DNA of 64,000 nt from Callorhinus ursinus (taxonomy: Eukaryota; Chordata; Mammalia; Carnivora; Otariidae), in NCBI RefSeq assembly GCF_003265705.1, contig NW_020312904.1:6639714-6703713 (forward strand). Direction: 5' to 3'. Below the pieces are notes generated by a model, which was not told the DNA's origin, did no database searches, and was given only the letters and a program-made list of their open reading frames with translations. The translations under genes and the position numbers were made by a program. Positions 11,501-26,500 of the stretch are shown one piece after another (position 1 is the first letter of the stretch; every line of letters starts with the position of its first letter).

Positions 11501-14500
11501 CTGTTCATGTCTTCTGCCTATTTCTTGATTGGATTATTTGTTCTTTGGGTGTTGAGTTTGATAAGCTCTTTATAGATTTTGGATACTAGCCCTTTATCTG
11601 ATATGTCATTTGCAAATATTTTCTCCCATTCTGTCGGTTGTCTTTTGGTTTTGTGGACTGTTTCTTTTGCTGTGCAAAAGCTTTTTATCTTGATGAAATC
11701 CCAATAGTTCATTTTTGCCCTTGCTTCCCTTGCCTTTGGTGATGTTTCTAGGAAGAAGTTGCTGCGGCTGAGGTTGAAGAGTTTGCTACCTGTGTTCTCC
11801 TTTAGGATTTTGATGGACTCCTGTCTCACATTTAGGTCTTTCAACCATTTGGAGTCTATTTTGGTGTGTGGTGTAAGGAAATGGTCCAGTTTCATTCTTC
11901 TGCATGTGGCTGTCCAATTTTCCCAACACCATTTGTTGAAGAGACTGTCTTTATTCCATTGGACCTTCTTTCCTGCTTTGTCAAAGATGAGTTGACCATA
12001 GAGTTGAGGGTCCATTTCTGGGTTCTCTGTTCTGTTCCATTGATCTATGTGTCTGTTTTTGTGCCAGTACCATACTGTCTTGATGATGACAGATTTGTGA
12101 TAGAGCTGGGAGTCCGGAATTGTGATGCCGCCAGCTTTGCTTTTCTTTTTCAATATTCCTCTGGCTATTCGGGATCTCTTCTGTTTCCATACAAATTTTA
12201 GGATTATTTGTTCCATTTCTTTGAAAAAAGTGGATGGTATTTTGATGGGAATTGCATTGAATGTGTAGATTGCTCTAGGTAGCATTGACATCTTCACAAT
12301 GTTTGTTCTTCCAATCCATGAGCATGGAACGTTTTTCCATTTCTTTGTGTCTTCTTCAATTTCTTTCATGAGTATTTTATAGTTTTCTGAGTACAGATCC
12401 TTTGCCTCTTTGGTTAAATTTATTCCTAGGTATCTTATAATTTTGGGTGCAATTGTAAATGGGATCGACTCCTTGATTTGTCTCTCTTCTGTCTTGTTGT
12501 TGGTGTATAGGAATGCCACTGATTTCTGTGCATTGATTTTATATCCTGCTACTTTACTGAATTCCTGTATGAGTTCTAGCAGTTTTGGGGTGGAGTATTT
12601 TGGGTTTTCCACATACAGTATCATATCATCTGCAAAGAGTGAGAGTTTGACTTCCTCTTTGCCTATTTGGATGCCTTTGATTTCTTTTTGTTGTCTGATT
12701 GCTGTGGCTAGGACTTCTAATACTATGTTGAATAGCAGTGGTGATAGTGTCACCTGTCTTCTTTAGCATTTCTCTCTTGTTTTTTGTTTTTTTTTAAAGA
12801 TTTTATTTATTTAATTGACAGAGAGAGAGAGAGAGACAGAGAGAGAGGAAACACAAGCAGGGGGAGTGGGAGAGGGAGAAGCAGGCTTCCCACCGAGCAG
12901 GGAGCCCGATGCGGGCCTCGATCCCAGGACCCTGGGATCATGACCTGAGCCGAAGGCAGTCGCTTAACCAAATGAGCCACCCAGGCGCCCCACATTTCTC
13001 TCTTGTTAAGACCACCAACAAACTCAAATTTCCACATGCAATGCACATTTTTCAGTCTTAATTTTATCAAACATCTCTGTAGCAGTTGACAGATGGCCAC
13101 TCAGTAATGCTTGAAACTTTCCTTCCTTAACCTCTGGGATAATAAACTCACTCAATTCTCCTCCTACCTCAGTCAGCCCCTTTGCAATCTTCATTACCGT
13201 CACCCCTCCCTACCCATCCCTGAGATGTTGAGGACCCTTGGAATACCATCCTTAAGTCTCTAGATATAGTTCATCTTTGGGAGCTGTGAGCTGCACATCC
13301 ACTGGCCACTAGCATTCCGACGTACCTCACATTTAATAAGATGCAGGAATTACGAGTATAGGATCAAAAGAATACATCACTTATACAGTATTCCTGCCAA
13401 AATGCATGACCTGCATCTGAGCATGAGGAAACAGACAAACCCAAATAAAGGGACATTCTACAAAACAATAAGCTTGTATTCTCTTTAAAATGTGAGTGTC
13501 AAGAAAGACAAAGAAAGGCTGAGTCCATATTAAAGGAGACCAAAGACCTAGGACAACTAAATTCAATGTGTAATCTGGGATTAGATCCTTATTGGGAAAA
13601 AAAAAAAGTGTGCTATTAGAATTAGGAACAGTAATGGCTTAATCATTTGAATTTGAATATAAACCATATATTAAATAATAGCTTTGTTTCTATGTTAAAT
13701 TTTCTGAATTTGATAAGTAGACTGAGGGTAGATAAGAGAATACTCTTGCTCCTAAATACTTAGGAATGAAGGAAATGATCTTTGTGACTTACTCCAAAAT
13801 AGTTCAATAAAAACAAAGCAAAGGGGCGCCTGAGTGGCTCAGTCATTAAGCGTATGCCTTCAGCTCAGGTCATGATCCCAGGGTCCTGGGATCGAGCCCC
13901 GCATCGGGCTCCCTCCTCCACAGGAAACCTGCTTCTCCCTCTCCCACTCCCCCTGCTTGTGTTCCCTCTCTGGCTGTGTCTCTCTGTCAAATAAATAAAT
14001 AAAATCTTAATTAAAAAAAAGCAAAAAAAGAATAGATAAAGCAAATGTGGGAAAATGTTGATAATGGGTGAATCTAGACAAATGGTCCATAAGAGTTTGT
14101 TGTAATATTCTTGCAACTTTTCCATAGATATGATTATTTTTCAAAATAAAAAGTTCCAAAAAAAAGAGCAAGAAGAGGTTTAGGGTTCAGATTCTAGCTC
14201 CATCACTGTCTACCTGGACAGCCTTGGGAAACTGTATAACCATCACTGCCTCAGTTTCCCCTGTTATCAACTGGGGATGATGATTGTAGCTACATCATAA
14301 GTTTTTGTGAGGGTTACAAATATTGACACATGTAAAGGGCTTGGAACACTGCCCACTATATGGTAAGCATTCATTAAATGTTAGTATTATTATATCTAAA
14401 ATTGAACTCATTTCCTCTCCAACTTGGACTGTCTCTTGTATTCTTAACCATGGTTTATAGCATCATGATTTAGTCAGTCTTCTGAGCTAGAAAAATCATT

Positions 14501-17500
14501 CCATCCTTCTGTGTCCCCAGCACTTTGTCCATGTCTCTATTATGGCATATTTGCATATGTCCATCTCAATTAGATTACGTTCATCTCAGCTAGTTTGGAG
14601 TTGGGGGTGGAGGCAAGGGAGAAGGAGAAAGAACATTCCAGATAGAGCAAATTTCAGGGCACCTGGTGGGCTCAGTCAGTAGAGCATGTGACTCTTGATC
14701 CTGGGGTCATGAGTTCAAGCCCCATATTGGGTATAGAGTTTATTTTAAAAACATAAATAAATTAATTAGTTAATTAATTAATTTAAAAAATTACCCATAA
14801 AGAACAAATAGCATGAAGGCTCAGAGATGAGAGAACAAGGCACAAAGAAGTCTAGTTAGATTGGAGTACAAAAGGGGAGAGAGTAGGGATATGAAATGAG
14901 GCTAGATTAAATAAAAATATATCATTAAGGGATTTATTTATCTTTTTTAGTAGGCTCTATGCCCAACATGGGACTTGAACTCACAACTCCTAAATCAAGA
15001 GTCACATGCTCTACCGACTGAGCCAGCCAGGTGCCCCATAAAAAGATTACTTGTATTCAAAATCTGAACAAGTTATCTGGTGTATACGTTAGATCAGTGC
15101 TGTATGCTTGACAACACCTCTTCCCTCTTCTCATGGAAGATGGGAACTAAACCTAAGAGAAGCAAAGGAAAAGCCAGAGAGGAGAAAAGACAAAAAGGCA
15201 TGACAGAGGTAAAAGAGCTCAGGCACCTGGGGCTCCCTGACCTGAAAATGAGACTACTCAATGATATAAGACCAGCATTTAAATGGACAAAAGATTATCA
15301 GGTAAAATTAGTCATTCAGGTGTCTGAGTATAAGCTCCTGGTAGATTGCAAACTCCTTTGAGACAAGGAGGGACTGAATAATCTTGCTCCCAGCATGTAT
15401 TATGGTACGTGTCCCATAGTAGGGAGGCTCAGGAAATGCATGTTGAATAAATGGGCAGCTACCAACTGCCTGACCACAGAGGCCAAAGTCTTGACCCGGT
15501 AGGTGATAGTCCTAGTTCAATTCCACAGGCCTCAAAACCCCAAAGCGTTTAGTATCTTTATTAGCATTGCTCACCAGCAGAGGCAGCTTTCATCATCAAC
15601 TGGGCAAATTCGATGGCACCTCCTTTTCTGAAGGCTAATTTAAAAGTAGCCTGTCCTTCCCAGCCACCTGGGGGAAGAAATGGCACACACTCACTAAGAT
15701 GCTGGCACCGCCGGCCAGAGAGGACTGCCCCAGACAGAGACAGAAGCACTACCCAAAGGAGCAGGGCAGTTTTCTTTAAATTCCTGTATAAGCCAAGTCT
15801 GAATCTTAAACCTTCTGGAAGCTTTTGAGAAAAAAAAACACTTCTGAGGGGGAACACTTACCATCTGGAGCTGCCTGAATGATTCCTTTAATGAAGTTGG
15901 AGGTAAAGACTGGTTGTTCGATGGTGCAGTTACTCATCAGATGAAATGGCATCATAAAAGAAAACATGGAGTCATTGACTGTGTGTGAGGTCACGAAGAT
16001 CACCTAGGAGAGGAAAGGAATTTCAGAGAAGGAATGCAGTTTGTCCACGGATTGAGACATAGCAGAGCAATTCTAAGGTCAAGGCTGCTTTGACATCCTG
16101 GCCTAATTGAGAAACATCACCCATTTTCTTCCATATTCCTCAACATGGAAAATCATAAAAGTGTGAATGTTTTAAAACACTTTGAAAGTCAATGTCTAAC
16201 CTCTCTCCATTTTAAGGAAAACAAATGTGCAGTTAATCCGATCAAAGTAGAATTACCCGGTATGAAGTGAGAAACAGTGTTCCCCTCTTTGTACCACTGA
16301 AGAGACTGGATCCCTCTGGTTGCTGTAGGAAGGAGAGCTCTACATCCTGACACTGAGTCAAGACACTGCAGAAAAGAAAGGGCAGACACAATACAATTTA
16401 GGAATTATATAAAATGACACATATAAAGCTTTTAGCACAGTTCTAGTCCAGAGTAAGCATTCAATAAATGTTAGCTGCTGCTGCTACTGCCATTATTTTA
16501 TTGAAATAGAAAGGAAACTAAAGGATCTTATTTTCTGACTGTTCACTTATTCTTCCCCCTTTTTATCATTGGGTTTTTTTTTAAGATTTATTTATTTATT
16601 TTAGAGAGAAAAGTGCACAAGCAGGGGGAGGGGCAGAGGGAGAGGGGAAGCGGACTCCCCGCTGAGTGGGGAGCCCTACGTGGGGCTTGATCTCAGGACC
16701 CTGAAATCATGACCTGAGCTGAAACCAAGAGTCAGAGGCTTACCTGACTGAGCCACCCAGGCACCCCAGGTTCTTTTTTTTCTTATCAAATTTACCTTCT
16801 TCTTAATGTTGACTCATTAATTTCTTTCTTTATGTGTAGGAAGTATAAAGCACTGTGGTAATGGAAATGTTTCTCTGACTCTTATAGAGATGGTAAGGGA
16901 CACAGAGTACTCCAGATTCCTCTGGCATGTAGTTCACTCTACCTGTCATGTTCTCCCCTCACTATTAACCTGAGAAACTTGGACTCATCCTATTCTCACT
17001 CACAGAATCCTACTGGGTTTCTTCTCTTTCTAAGTAATTATTATAATAGATATGTGCTTATTTGTTCAATATCTTAACTAATGATCATTAAGGACAATGT
17101 CTTTCCACTCTAGCCCTAGCAAACAATGGGTGCTACTAAATATTTATGGAAAGAATGAATGAATGAAAACATGCTTATAGATAATAATGTAAGCAGTAAT
17201 ATGACATACATCACATTAATGGCACAAAAATGTCATAGCAATTTAGTGGAAGGAGATTAGCTTTGGTTGAAGTGATTAAAAATGACTTTATAGAAAGGTT
17301 GAAGTGTGAGTTGATACTTTTTTTTTTTAAGATTTTATTTATTTATTCATGACAGACAGACAGACAGAGAGACAGACAGACAGAGAGAAGCAGAGGGAGA
17401 AGCAGGCTCCCAAGGAGCAGGGAGCCCGATGCGGGACTCAATCCCAGGACCCTGGGATCATGACCTGAGCCGAAGGCAGACGCTTAACCATCTGAGCCAC

Positions 17501-20500
17501 CCAGGCGCCCTGATTCTTTTTTTTTTAAAAGATTTTATTTATTTGACAGAGAGAGACAGCGAGAGAGGGAACACAAGCAGGGGGAATGGGAGAGAGAGAA
17601 GCAGGCTTCCCGCCGAGCAGGGAACCCAATGAGGGCCCGATCCCAGGACCCTAAGATCATGACCTGAGCCGAAGGCAGTCGCTTAACCAACTGAGCCACC
17701 CAGGTGCCCCGTGTGAGTTGATTCTTAAGATATGAATACTGTTTCAGTAGGCAGAGGTGAAGGTAGGGGACAATCCAGATGGGGAGCAAAGAGCATGAAT
17801 GGAGGTGCAAGAGCAGCATCAATGGAGGTATGCAGTGGAAAGCAAATTGCACCCTTGGGAGCAGCCTACCTGTGTGGATTCATCAAAACAGCATGGGAGT
17901 GGCGGGGGGTGGGGGGAGAGCAGTGAGAGAGAGCCGGAAAGCCATGCTGGAACTAGAGCTTGGAGACACCATTTAATAGGCAAGAAGAAACTGTGAGCTG
18001 CAGCTGTCTCAGCAGCTAGTCACATGATCAAGGAGGTGGTGGTGTATCAGAGGCACCATTTTAAGAATCCCTAAAGGGTGCTGTGCTGGCTCAGTCAGTA
18101 GAGCATGCAGCTCTTCATCTTGGGGTCATGAGTTCAAGTCCCATGTTGGGTGTGGAGATTACTTAAGATTACTTAAAAAAAAAAATCCCTAAAATATTCC
18201 TGATGTGCAGCGATAAGAACCGGAACTGGGGGGGTATGTGTTGATGAAAAGGGCTTTTTAAGATACAATGAAAATATAGGATGCCAGCAAAAATGTCAGG
18301 AAAAATAGGGAACTCCAGGAGTGCCTGGCTGGTGTAGTTGGTTGAGTGTCAGACTCTTGGTTTGGGGTCAGGTTGTGGTCTCAAGGTCTGGGATCATGTC
18401 CCAAGTCACGGTCCACACTCAGAGAGGAGTCTGCTTGGGACACTCTCTCCCTTTCCCTCTGCACCTCCTCTCTCTCTCTCCCAAGTACATAAATAAATCT
18501 TAAAAAAAATAGGGTACTCCAAAACTCAGTTCAGAACTCTGGAATCTAATCAAAACCTTATAGCAACTAAGAGAATGTTTAATCAAGAAAAAATAGCTGA
18601 GTCTCAGTAAGAGAGCTTTGTGACACTTTAACTTACCCTGGTACCATCCTCCAATCCCCAGTTTGGCAACAGCCTTAAGAATAACCCGCATTCCTAGTGT
18701 GGTGTCAAGTACCAAAGGGAGCAGAGCACACCTTATTCTCAAAGAATTGTGGTTGTTTTAACTTGTCTGCTAGCTCCCTGAGGGGTTGGCTCAAAGGGTA
18801 TGTGCCTAATTCAGGCACTACCCAGGTAACTACCCAGGGTGCATTTGTCAAAAACAGTTCAAGGTAAATGTATTAGTTGCTGCTATATGGGGCAAAGGAT
18901 GACACTTAGTGCAAACAAACAAAACTGAAAAGTTAGGGAGGAAAGGCTGATGAGATGTTTTAGGGAATAAAGGCTTTGAAAAGCTCTGACCATATTCATG
19001 GGAATCTAGAAAGCCACATGCATATCTGCCCAGGGATGGATTCATGCTCAGAAGAAAACTGAGAAGGCCCAAAACTTTTACCTCTGGTTGACAACGAGGC
19101 TCTGCTCAAGCAGGAAGTGAAAGCTAAGACAGAGCTGTAAACTGCCTGGCTGAGTGACAAAAACATGCTCCAAACACATAAGTAGACCCCATCTGCAAAA
19201 GCAGGAAGCTTTTGTTTTATTTTATTTTTTTTTATTTTTTGATATATGAGGAAATAGTCAAATCACTAGTTGGCTACTAAGTTAATATAAAAGAGACTTC
19301 AGTGGCCGCACATGACAAAGAGTACAAACTTTACAAAATTTATAATTCAGAAAAGCCATTAAACAAACAATAACTACAACAAGCAGCAACAATGTACCCT
19401 GAGGAAGAGAGAAAATCTGATTTTCAGAGTTGCCAAATTATAATATTCAGAATGTCCAGTTTTCAACAACAAAAAAATCACAAGGCATGCAAAGAAACAA
19501 GTAAGTATAGCCCATATGTTCTTCTGTGAGCATTGGACAATCAAATTAATAAAAACTGCCCTGAGGAAGCCCACACATTGGATTAACTAAACAAAGACAT
19601 TGTTTGTTTGTTTGTTTGTTTGTTTGTTTGTTTGTTTTTTAGGTGAACTCCACCCACAACGTGGTGCTCAAACTCCCAACTCCAAGATCAAGAGTCACTC
19701 GCTCTACTGATTGAACTAGACAGGCACCCCACTAGACCAAGACTTTAAATAAACTATTTTAAGTATGCTTAAAAAGTTCAAGAAACCATGTCTAAATAAC
19801 CAAAGGAGATAATGAGAACAATGTCTCAAAAAGTAGAGAATATCAATAAAGAGACAGAAATAGAAAAATGAACCAAATAGAAATTCTGAAGGTGGAGACT
19901 GCAATAAGTAAAATGAAAAATTCAATAGTGCGGGGCTTAATGGCAGATTTCAGCAGGCAGAGGAAAGAATCAGTGAACTTGAAGATAGGTCAATTAAGAA
20001 TAACAGTTACTACCCAAGTAACAGAAAGAAAAAAGAATGAAGAAAAATGAACAGAGTCTAACAGACCTGTGGGACAAAATCAAGCTTACAGCCAAATGCA
20101 TAATGAGACTGCCAGAAGGAGAGGAGAGGGGGAAAAGGGGGCATAAAGAAAATTTGAAAAAATAATGGCCAAAATCCCCTCCAATTTAATGAAAGACATG
20201 AATCTACACATCCAAGCTCAACAAACTCCTACTAGGATAAACTCAAAAAGATCCACACCAAGACACATTATAATCAAACTGCTGAAAGCCAAATACAGAG
20301 ACTCTTAAAAGCAGCAAGAGAAAAGAATCATCATGTACAAAGAATTCTCAATAAGACAAATAGCTGACTTCTCATCAAAAACTATGGAGGCAGGGGCACC
20401 TGGGTGGCTCAGTCGGTTAAGTGGCTGCCTTTGGCTCAGGTCCTGATCCCAGAGTCCTGGGATTGAGCCCCACATTGGGCTCCCTGCTCAGCGTGGAGTC

Positions 20501-23500
20501 TGTTTGCCCCTCTACCTCTGCCCCTCCCCCTGCTTGTGCTCTCTCTCTCACTCTCTCAAATAAATAAAATCTTTGTTTATTACTTAAAAAAATTTTTTTA
20601 AAGATTTTTATTTATTTACTTGAGAGAGAGAGCAGGAGAGAGAGAGAAAGAGCATGAATGGAGGGAGGGAGGGAGGGAGGGAGAGGAAGAAGCAGACTCC
20701 CCACTGAGCAGGGAGCCTAACACAGAACTCAATCCCAGGACCCTGGGACAATGAGCCAAGCTGAAGGCAGATGCTTAACTGACTGAGCCACCCAGGCACC
20801 CCTCAAATAAATAAAATCTTAAAAGAAAAAAAAATCTGTCAACCACAAATTCTGTATCTGGCAAAACCATCCTTCAAAAATTAAGGAGAAATTAAAATAT
20901 TACCATGTAAACAAAAACTGAGAGTTCATCACTAGTAGGTCTGAACTGTAAGAAATGCCAAAGGAAGTCCTTCAGCCTGAAATAAAAAGACACTAAAGAG
21001 GCACCTGGATGGCTCAGTCAGTTATGAGTCTAACTCTTGATTTAGGCTCAGGTTATGATCTCAGGGTTGTGAAATCGAGCCTCACATTGGGCTCCATGCT
21101 GTGTGTGGAGCCTGTTTGGGATTCTCTCTTCCCCTCTCCTTCTGTCCCTCCCCCACCTCTCTCTAAAAAAAATAAAATAAATAAAAATAAAAAGACACAG
21201 ACAGTAAATCAAACCCATACAAATAGAGAACACTGGTAAAGCTAACTACATAGGTAAATATAAAAGTCAGTATTCATGTATTTTTGGTTTGGAACTCTTC
21301 ATTTCTTCCTATATGAATTAAAATGCAATTGCATAAAACAATAATTGTAGATCTATAGTGATGGGTACACAATGTATAAAGATGTAATTTGGGACAATAA
21401 CAGTATAAGGGGACAGAGCTATATAGGAACCACTTTTTTGCATACATTTAAAACTAAATTGGTATTGGGGCACCTGGGTGGCTCAGTCGGTTAAGTGTCT
21501 GCCATCGGCTCAGGTCATGATTCCAGGGTCCTGGGGTCAAGCCCTGTACAGGGCTCCCTGCTCAGTGAGGAATCTGCTTCTCCCTTTCCCTCTGCCCCCA
21601 CCCCCACTCATGCTCTCTCTCTCTCTCTCACTTGTTCTCTCTCTCTCTGAAGTAAATAAATAAAATCTTTAAAAAAAACTAAATTGGTATTAATTTGAAC
21701 TAGATTGTTAAAATTAAGATGTTAAATGTCATCTTCAGGACAACCACAAAGAGAATAACTAAAATATAAACAGTAAAAGAAATGAGGAGGGAATCAAGAT
21801 AGTATATTAGGAAATGTCTATTAAACACAAAGGAAAGCATTAATGAAGGATTTGAAACACACAGGAAACAAATAGCAAAGGAGCAGAAGTTAAGTCCTTC
21901 CGTATCAATAATTACATTAAGTGTAAATGAATTAAACTCTCCAATTAAAAGAGATTAGCAAAATATACATTTTTAAAATATGATACCCTATATACTGTCT
22001 ACAAAAGACATACTTTAGATCCAAAGACAACTAGGTTTAAAATGAAAGGATGAAAAAAGATATTCCAACAAATAGTACCCAAAAGAGAGCTGCAGTGGCT
22101 ATACTAATATCAGAAAAAACAGACTTTAAATCAAAAATTATCATGAGACAATATTATATCATGATAAAACGGTCATCATCAAAAAGACATTACAAATATA
22201 AACATGAATGCATCTAATAAAAGTCAACTAGACCTGACATATAAGGACCTTCACCCACAAAGGTAGAATACACATTCTTCTCAAATACACATGAAACATT
22301 CTGTAAGACAGACCATATGTTAGGCAACAAAACAAGTCTCACTAAATTTATGAAGACTGCAGTCATATCGAGTATCTTTTCTGACCACAATGGAATGAAA
22401 TTATAAATAATAACAGATGGAATCTGACAAATTAACAAATATGTGAAAATTAAACAAAATGCTCTTAAACAACTAATGGGTCAAAAAAGAAATCACAAGT
22501 GAAATTAGAAAATAGAATTGAATCACTAGAAATTAGAAATTTTGAGATGAATAAAAATGAAAACACACATACCAAAACTTTTGAGATGCAGCAAAAGTAG
22601 TGCTTAAAAAGGAAATTTATAGGTTTTAATGTTTGCAATTTTTTTAAGAAGAGCAAATCAATAATCTAATTTTCCACACTAGGAAACTAGAAAAACAAGA
22701 CCAAACAAAACCCAAAGCTAGCAGAAGGAAGGAAATAATAAAGATTATAGTGGACATAAATAAAGAATAGAAACAAAAGAATCAATAAAACCAAAACTTA
22801 ATCCCTTAAGATCGGCAAAACTGACCAACTTTTACCTAGACTAAGAAAAAAAGAAAGAAAACTCAAATTACTAAAATTTGAAATAAAAGTGGGGATGTTA
22901 TCAGAGAATTTATAGGAAAAAACAATTATGAGCAAATACATGAACAATTAATATGCCAACAAATTAGATAATCTATTTGAAACAGGTAAATTCCTAGAGA
23001 CAAAGACCAAAATGGACTAAAGAAGAAAGAAAATCTGAATAGACTGATAACGAGTAAAGAGTGAATCAGTAACCAAAATAATTCCAACAAAAAAAATCCC
23101 AGGATGTATATTATGCATTGTTGGGTGGAGGGTTTTGCACATGTCTGTTAGGGCCATTGGGTCCAATAGTGTTGTTCAGTTCCTCTCTTGCTTTATTATC
23201 TTCTGTCTGGTTGTACTTTTGATCAGAGATTGTTAGGAGCTGGGTTGAGTGAGGAATGAGGAGTGACTGCTTAATAGGTACAGTTTCTTTTGGGGTGATG
23301 AAAATGTTCTGAAATTAGATAATGGTGGCGATTGCATGATATTGTGAATATACTAAAAGCCTCTGAATTGTACATTTTAAAAGGGTTAAAATGGCAAATT
23401 TTATGTTATATGAATTTTACCTCAGTAAAAAAGCGGGTTTATATATTAAGTGTAAAACTCCAAGAAATCAATTAATCAAATTTAAAAGACTGTGAAGAAA

Positions 23501-26500
23501 GAATCCCCTGAGCTTGGTAATTCATTGGATCTGGGAGACAAAACAGTCATGAGAAATCAAAGGTGATCTTTACCTCCAAAGAAATAGGGAAGTCAGAAAA
23601 AGAAGCTTATTGGGAACTAGGGACATAAATTTGGCTCTAGACATGTTGAAATATTCAGGAGGTAGGAGTACTCTTTGCAATTTCATTCGGTCATGTCCTT
23701 GGGTCAGCATATAATACTTGGGGTTTCTCAATCTTGGCACCAGGTGACTGTTTGGGTTGGATAATTATTTGTTGTTGTGGGCTGTGCTTTGTAGATTGTT
23801 TGGCAGCATCCCTTGCCTCTCCCCACCAAATATCAGTAGTAGCCCACCCCCACCCCAAACTGTGAAAACCAAAAATGTCTCCTGAGGGCAAAATCACCCC
23901 AGACTGAGAACCACTGTCCTACAAGGATGGCATATTGACTGCAAACTTTCAGTGAAAGTATAGTCCAGTGAAACAAAGAATGAATTTTTACCACGTTGGT
24001 AAATGTTACAATGTGGAGACAATAAATTTCTAAAAAAGAGGTAAAAACTGCAAATGAAATTTCACAGCACCATTTGGTTAAGGATATCAAATACTATTCT
24101 GTCTCCAGCACTAACAAGAACTTCACCAAAAATTCAAGCTCCAATAGTTAATCATCTGAATTTGAGTTAATGTCTTTATAATGCATTGAGCTCTAAGTAA
24201 CTGCTACTAAATATGCAAAGATTTCACATACTTCACATATTTTTATCTATAATTTGTAAGTAGGTTCCCAGCTAAAGAGAAATGGTTCTGATATATGAAC
24301 CTTCCAAAGGATGTACAATTTTAGATCCAACGATATGCTATCTACAAGAGACTAACTTTATTTTTTACTATTTTTTATTGAAGTATAATTAACATGCAGT
24401 GTTGTGTTAATTTCAAGTGTACAATATGGTGATTCAACAATGTTCTTAAGTACACATGGAACATTCTCCATGATAGGTTACATGTTAGGCCACAAAACAA
24501 GTCTTAACAAATTCAAGAAAATTAAAATCATCTGAAGTATTTTTTCTGAGTACAATGGAATGAAACTAGAAATCAATAGCATGAGGAAAACTAGAAAATC
24601 CACAAATATGTGGAAATGAAACAACACATTTTTATATAACCAATAGGTCAAATAAAAAGTCTCAAGGGAAATTGGAAAATACCTTGAAATGAGTAAGAAT
24701 GAAAACACAACATGCCAAAACTATGGGATGCATCAAAGCACTGTTAAGAGGGAAGTTTCTATCTGTATATGCATACATAAAAGAGAATAAAGATCTCAAG
24801 TTAACAACCTAACTTTATACCTCCAGAAACTAAAGAACAAACTAAACCCAAAGCTAGTGGAAGGAAGGAAATAAAGATTAGAGCTGACATAAATAAGAGA
24901 GAGAATACAAAAGCAACAGAAAAAAAATCAGTGAAACTAAGTTGTCTTTTTTTAAAGATCAATGAAACTGACAAACCCTTGGCTAGATTAACTAATTAAA
25001 AAAAGAGAGATGACTCAAATTACCAAAATCAGAAATGAAAGAAAGGACATTACAATGGATGCTGCAAAAATAAAAAGGATTATAAGAGAATATTATGAAA
25101 AATTTTATGCCAACATATTGGATAACCTGGAAGAAATGGATAAATTCCCAGGAGCTAATTCATGAATAAATAGAAAACCTGAACAAACCAATAATAAGTA
25201 AAAAGATTGAATCAGTAACCAAGAACTTCCCAGCAAAGAAAAGCCCAAGACCAGAGGGCTACACTGGACAATTCACCAAACATTAAAAGAATACTTAACA
25301 CTAATCCTCCTGAAAATCTGCCCAAAAACTGAGGAGAAGGGAACACTTCCAAGGTCATTCTCTGAGGCCAGCATTACCCTGATGTCAAAACTAGAAAAAG
25401 ATACAAGACAAGAAAACTACAGATTAACATCTCTGAAAAACACTGATGCAAAAATCCTCAACAAAATACTAGCAAACTGAATATAACAGTACATTAAGAG
25501 GATTATACACATGACCTACTGGGATTTATTCCTGGAACATAGGATGGTTCAACATATGAATATCAATCAATGTGATAAAAATGGAACTACCATATGATCC
25601 AGCAATCTCACTTCTGGGTGTATATCCAAAGGAAATGAAAATAGGATATCAAAGAGACACGTGCACTCCTACGTTCACTGCAGCATTATTCACAATATCC
25701 AAGATATAGAAACAACCTACGTGTAGGTCAATGGATGAATGGATAAAGAAGACGTGGTATTTATATATATGTATCATTCAATCATAAGAAAGAAATCCTG
25801 TCACATGCTACAACACGAATGAACCTTGAGAACACGGTGCTAACTGAAATAACCCAGAGAAAGAAAAATACTGTATGATCTCACTTATATGTAGAATCTT
25901 AAGAAAAAAAAGTCAAATGCATAGAAGCAAAAAGTAGTATGGTGGGGGCGCCTGGGTGGCTCAGTCATTAAGCGTCTGCCTTCGGCTCAGGTCATGGTCC
26001 CAGGGTCCTGGGATCGAGCCCCGCATAGGGCTCCCTGCTTGGTGGGAAGCCTGCTTCTCCCTCTCCCACTCCCCCTGCTTGTGTTCCCTCTCTTGCTGTG
26101 TCTCTCTCTGTCAAATAAATAAATAAAATCTTAAAAAAAACAAAAGTAGAATGGTGGTTACCAGGGACTCAGGGAATAGGGGAAATGGGGAGATGGTGGT
26201 CAAAGGGTATAAATTTGTAGTTATGTAGGATGAATAAATTTAGAGATCCAATGTACTGTAGGCATGATGACTACACTTAATGAGTATATTGAAAGGGCGC
26301 CTGGATGGCTCAGTCAGTTGGGTTTCTGCCTTCCGCTCAGGTCACGATCCCAGGGTCCTGGGATCGAGCCCCACATCGTGCTCCCTGCTCAGGAGAGAGC
26401 CTGCTTCTCCCTCTCCTTCTGTTGCTCCCCTGCTTGCACTCTCTTGCCCTCTGTCAAATAAATAAGTAAAAACTTTTTTTTAAAAAATGAGTATAGTGAA

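Larger units (their letters stand above)
19745..25945 (+). mobile_element. Long, decayed L1 material, interrupted by SINEs
   Basis: About 6 kb of L1-derived sequence in WBP2NL intron 1, antisense to the gene. ORF1-like sequence lies at 19.75-21.0 kb, ORF2 endonuclease/RT-like sequence at 21.9-25.5 kb, and a 3'-end-like segment at about 25.58-25.92 kb. It looks like two or more overlapping elements, because related ORF2 blocks recur near 22.2-23.1 kb and 24.45-25.25 kb. Frames are destroyed by many stops. Confidence 0.7.

Noticed and set aside
10954..12766. Plus-strand ORFs of 70-174 codons at the L1
   Set aside because: Antisense of L1 ORF2; L1 coding content is on the minus strand.
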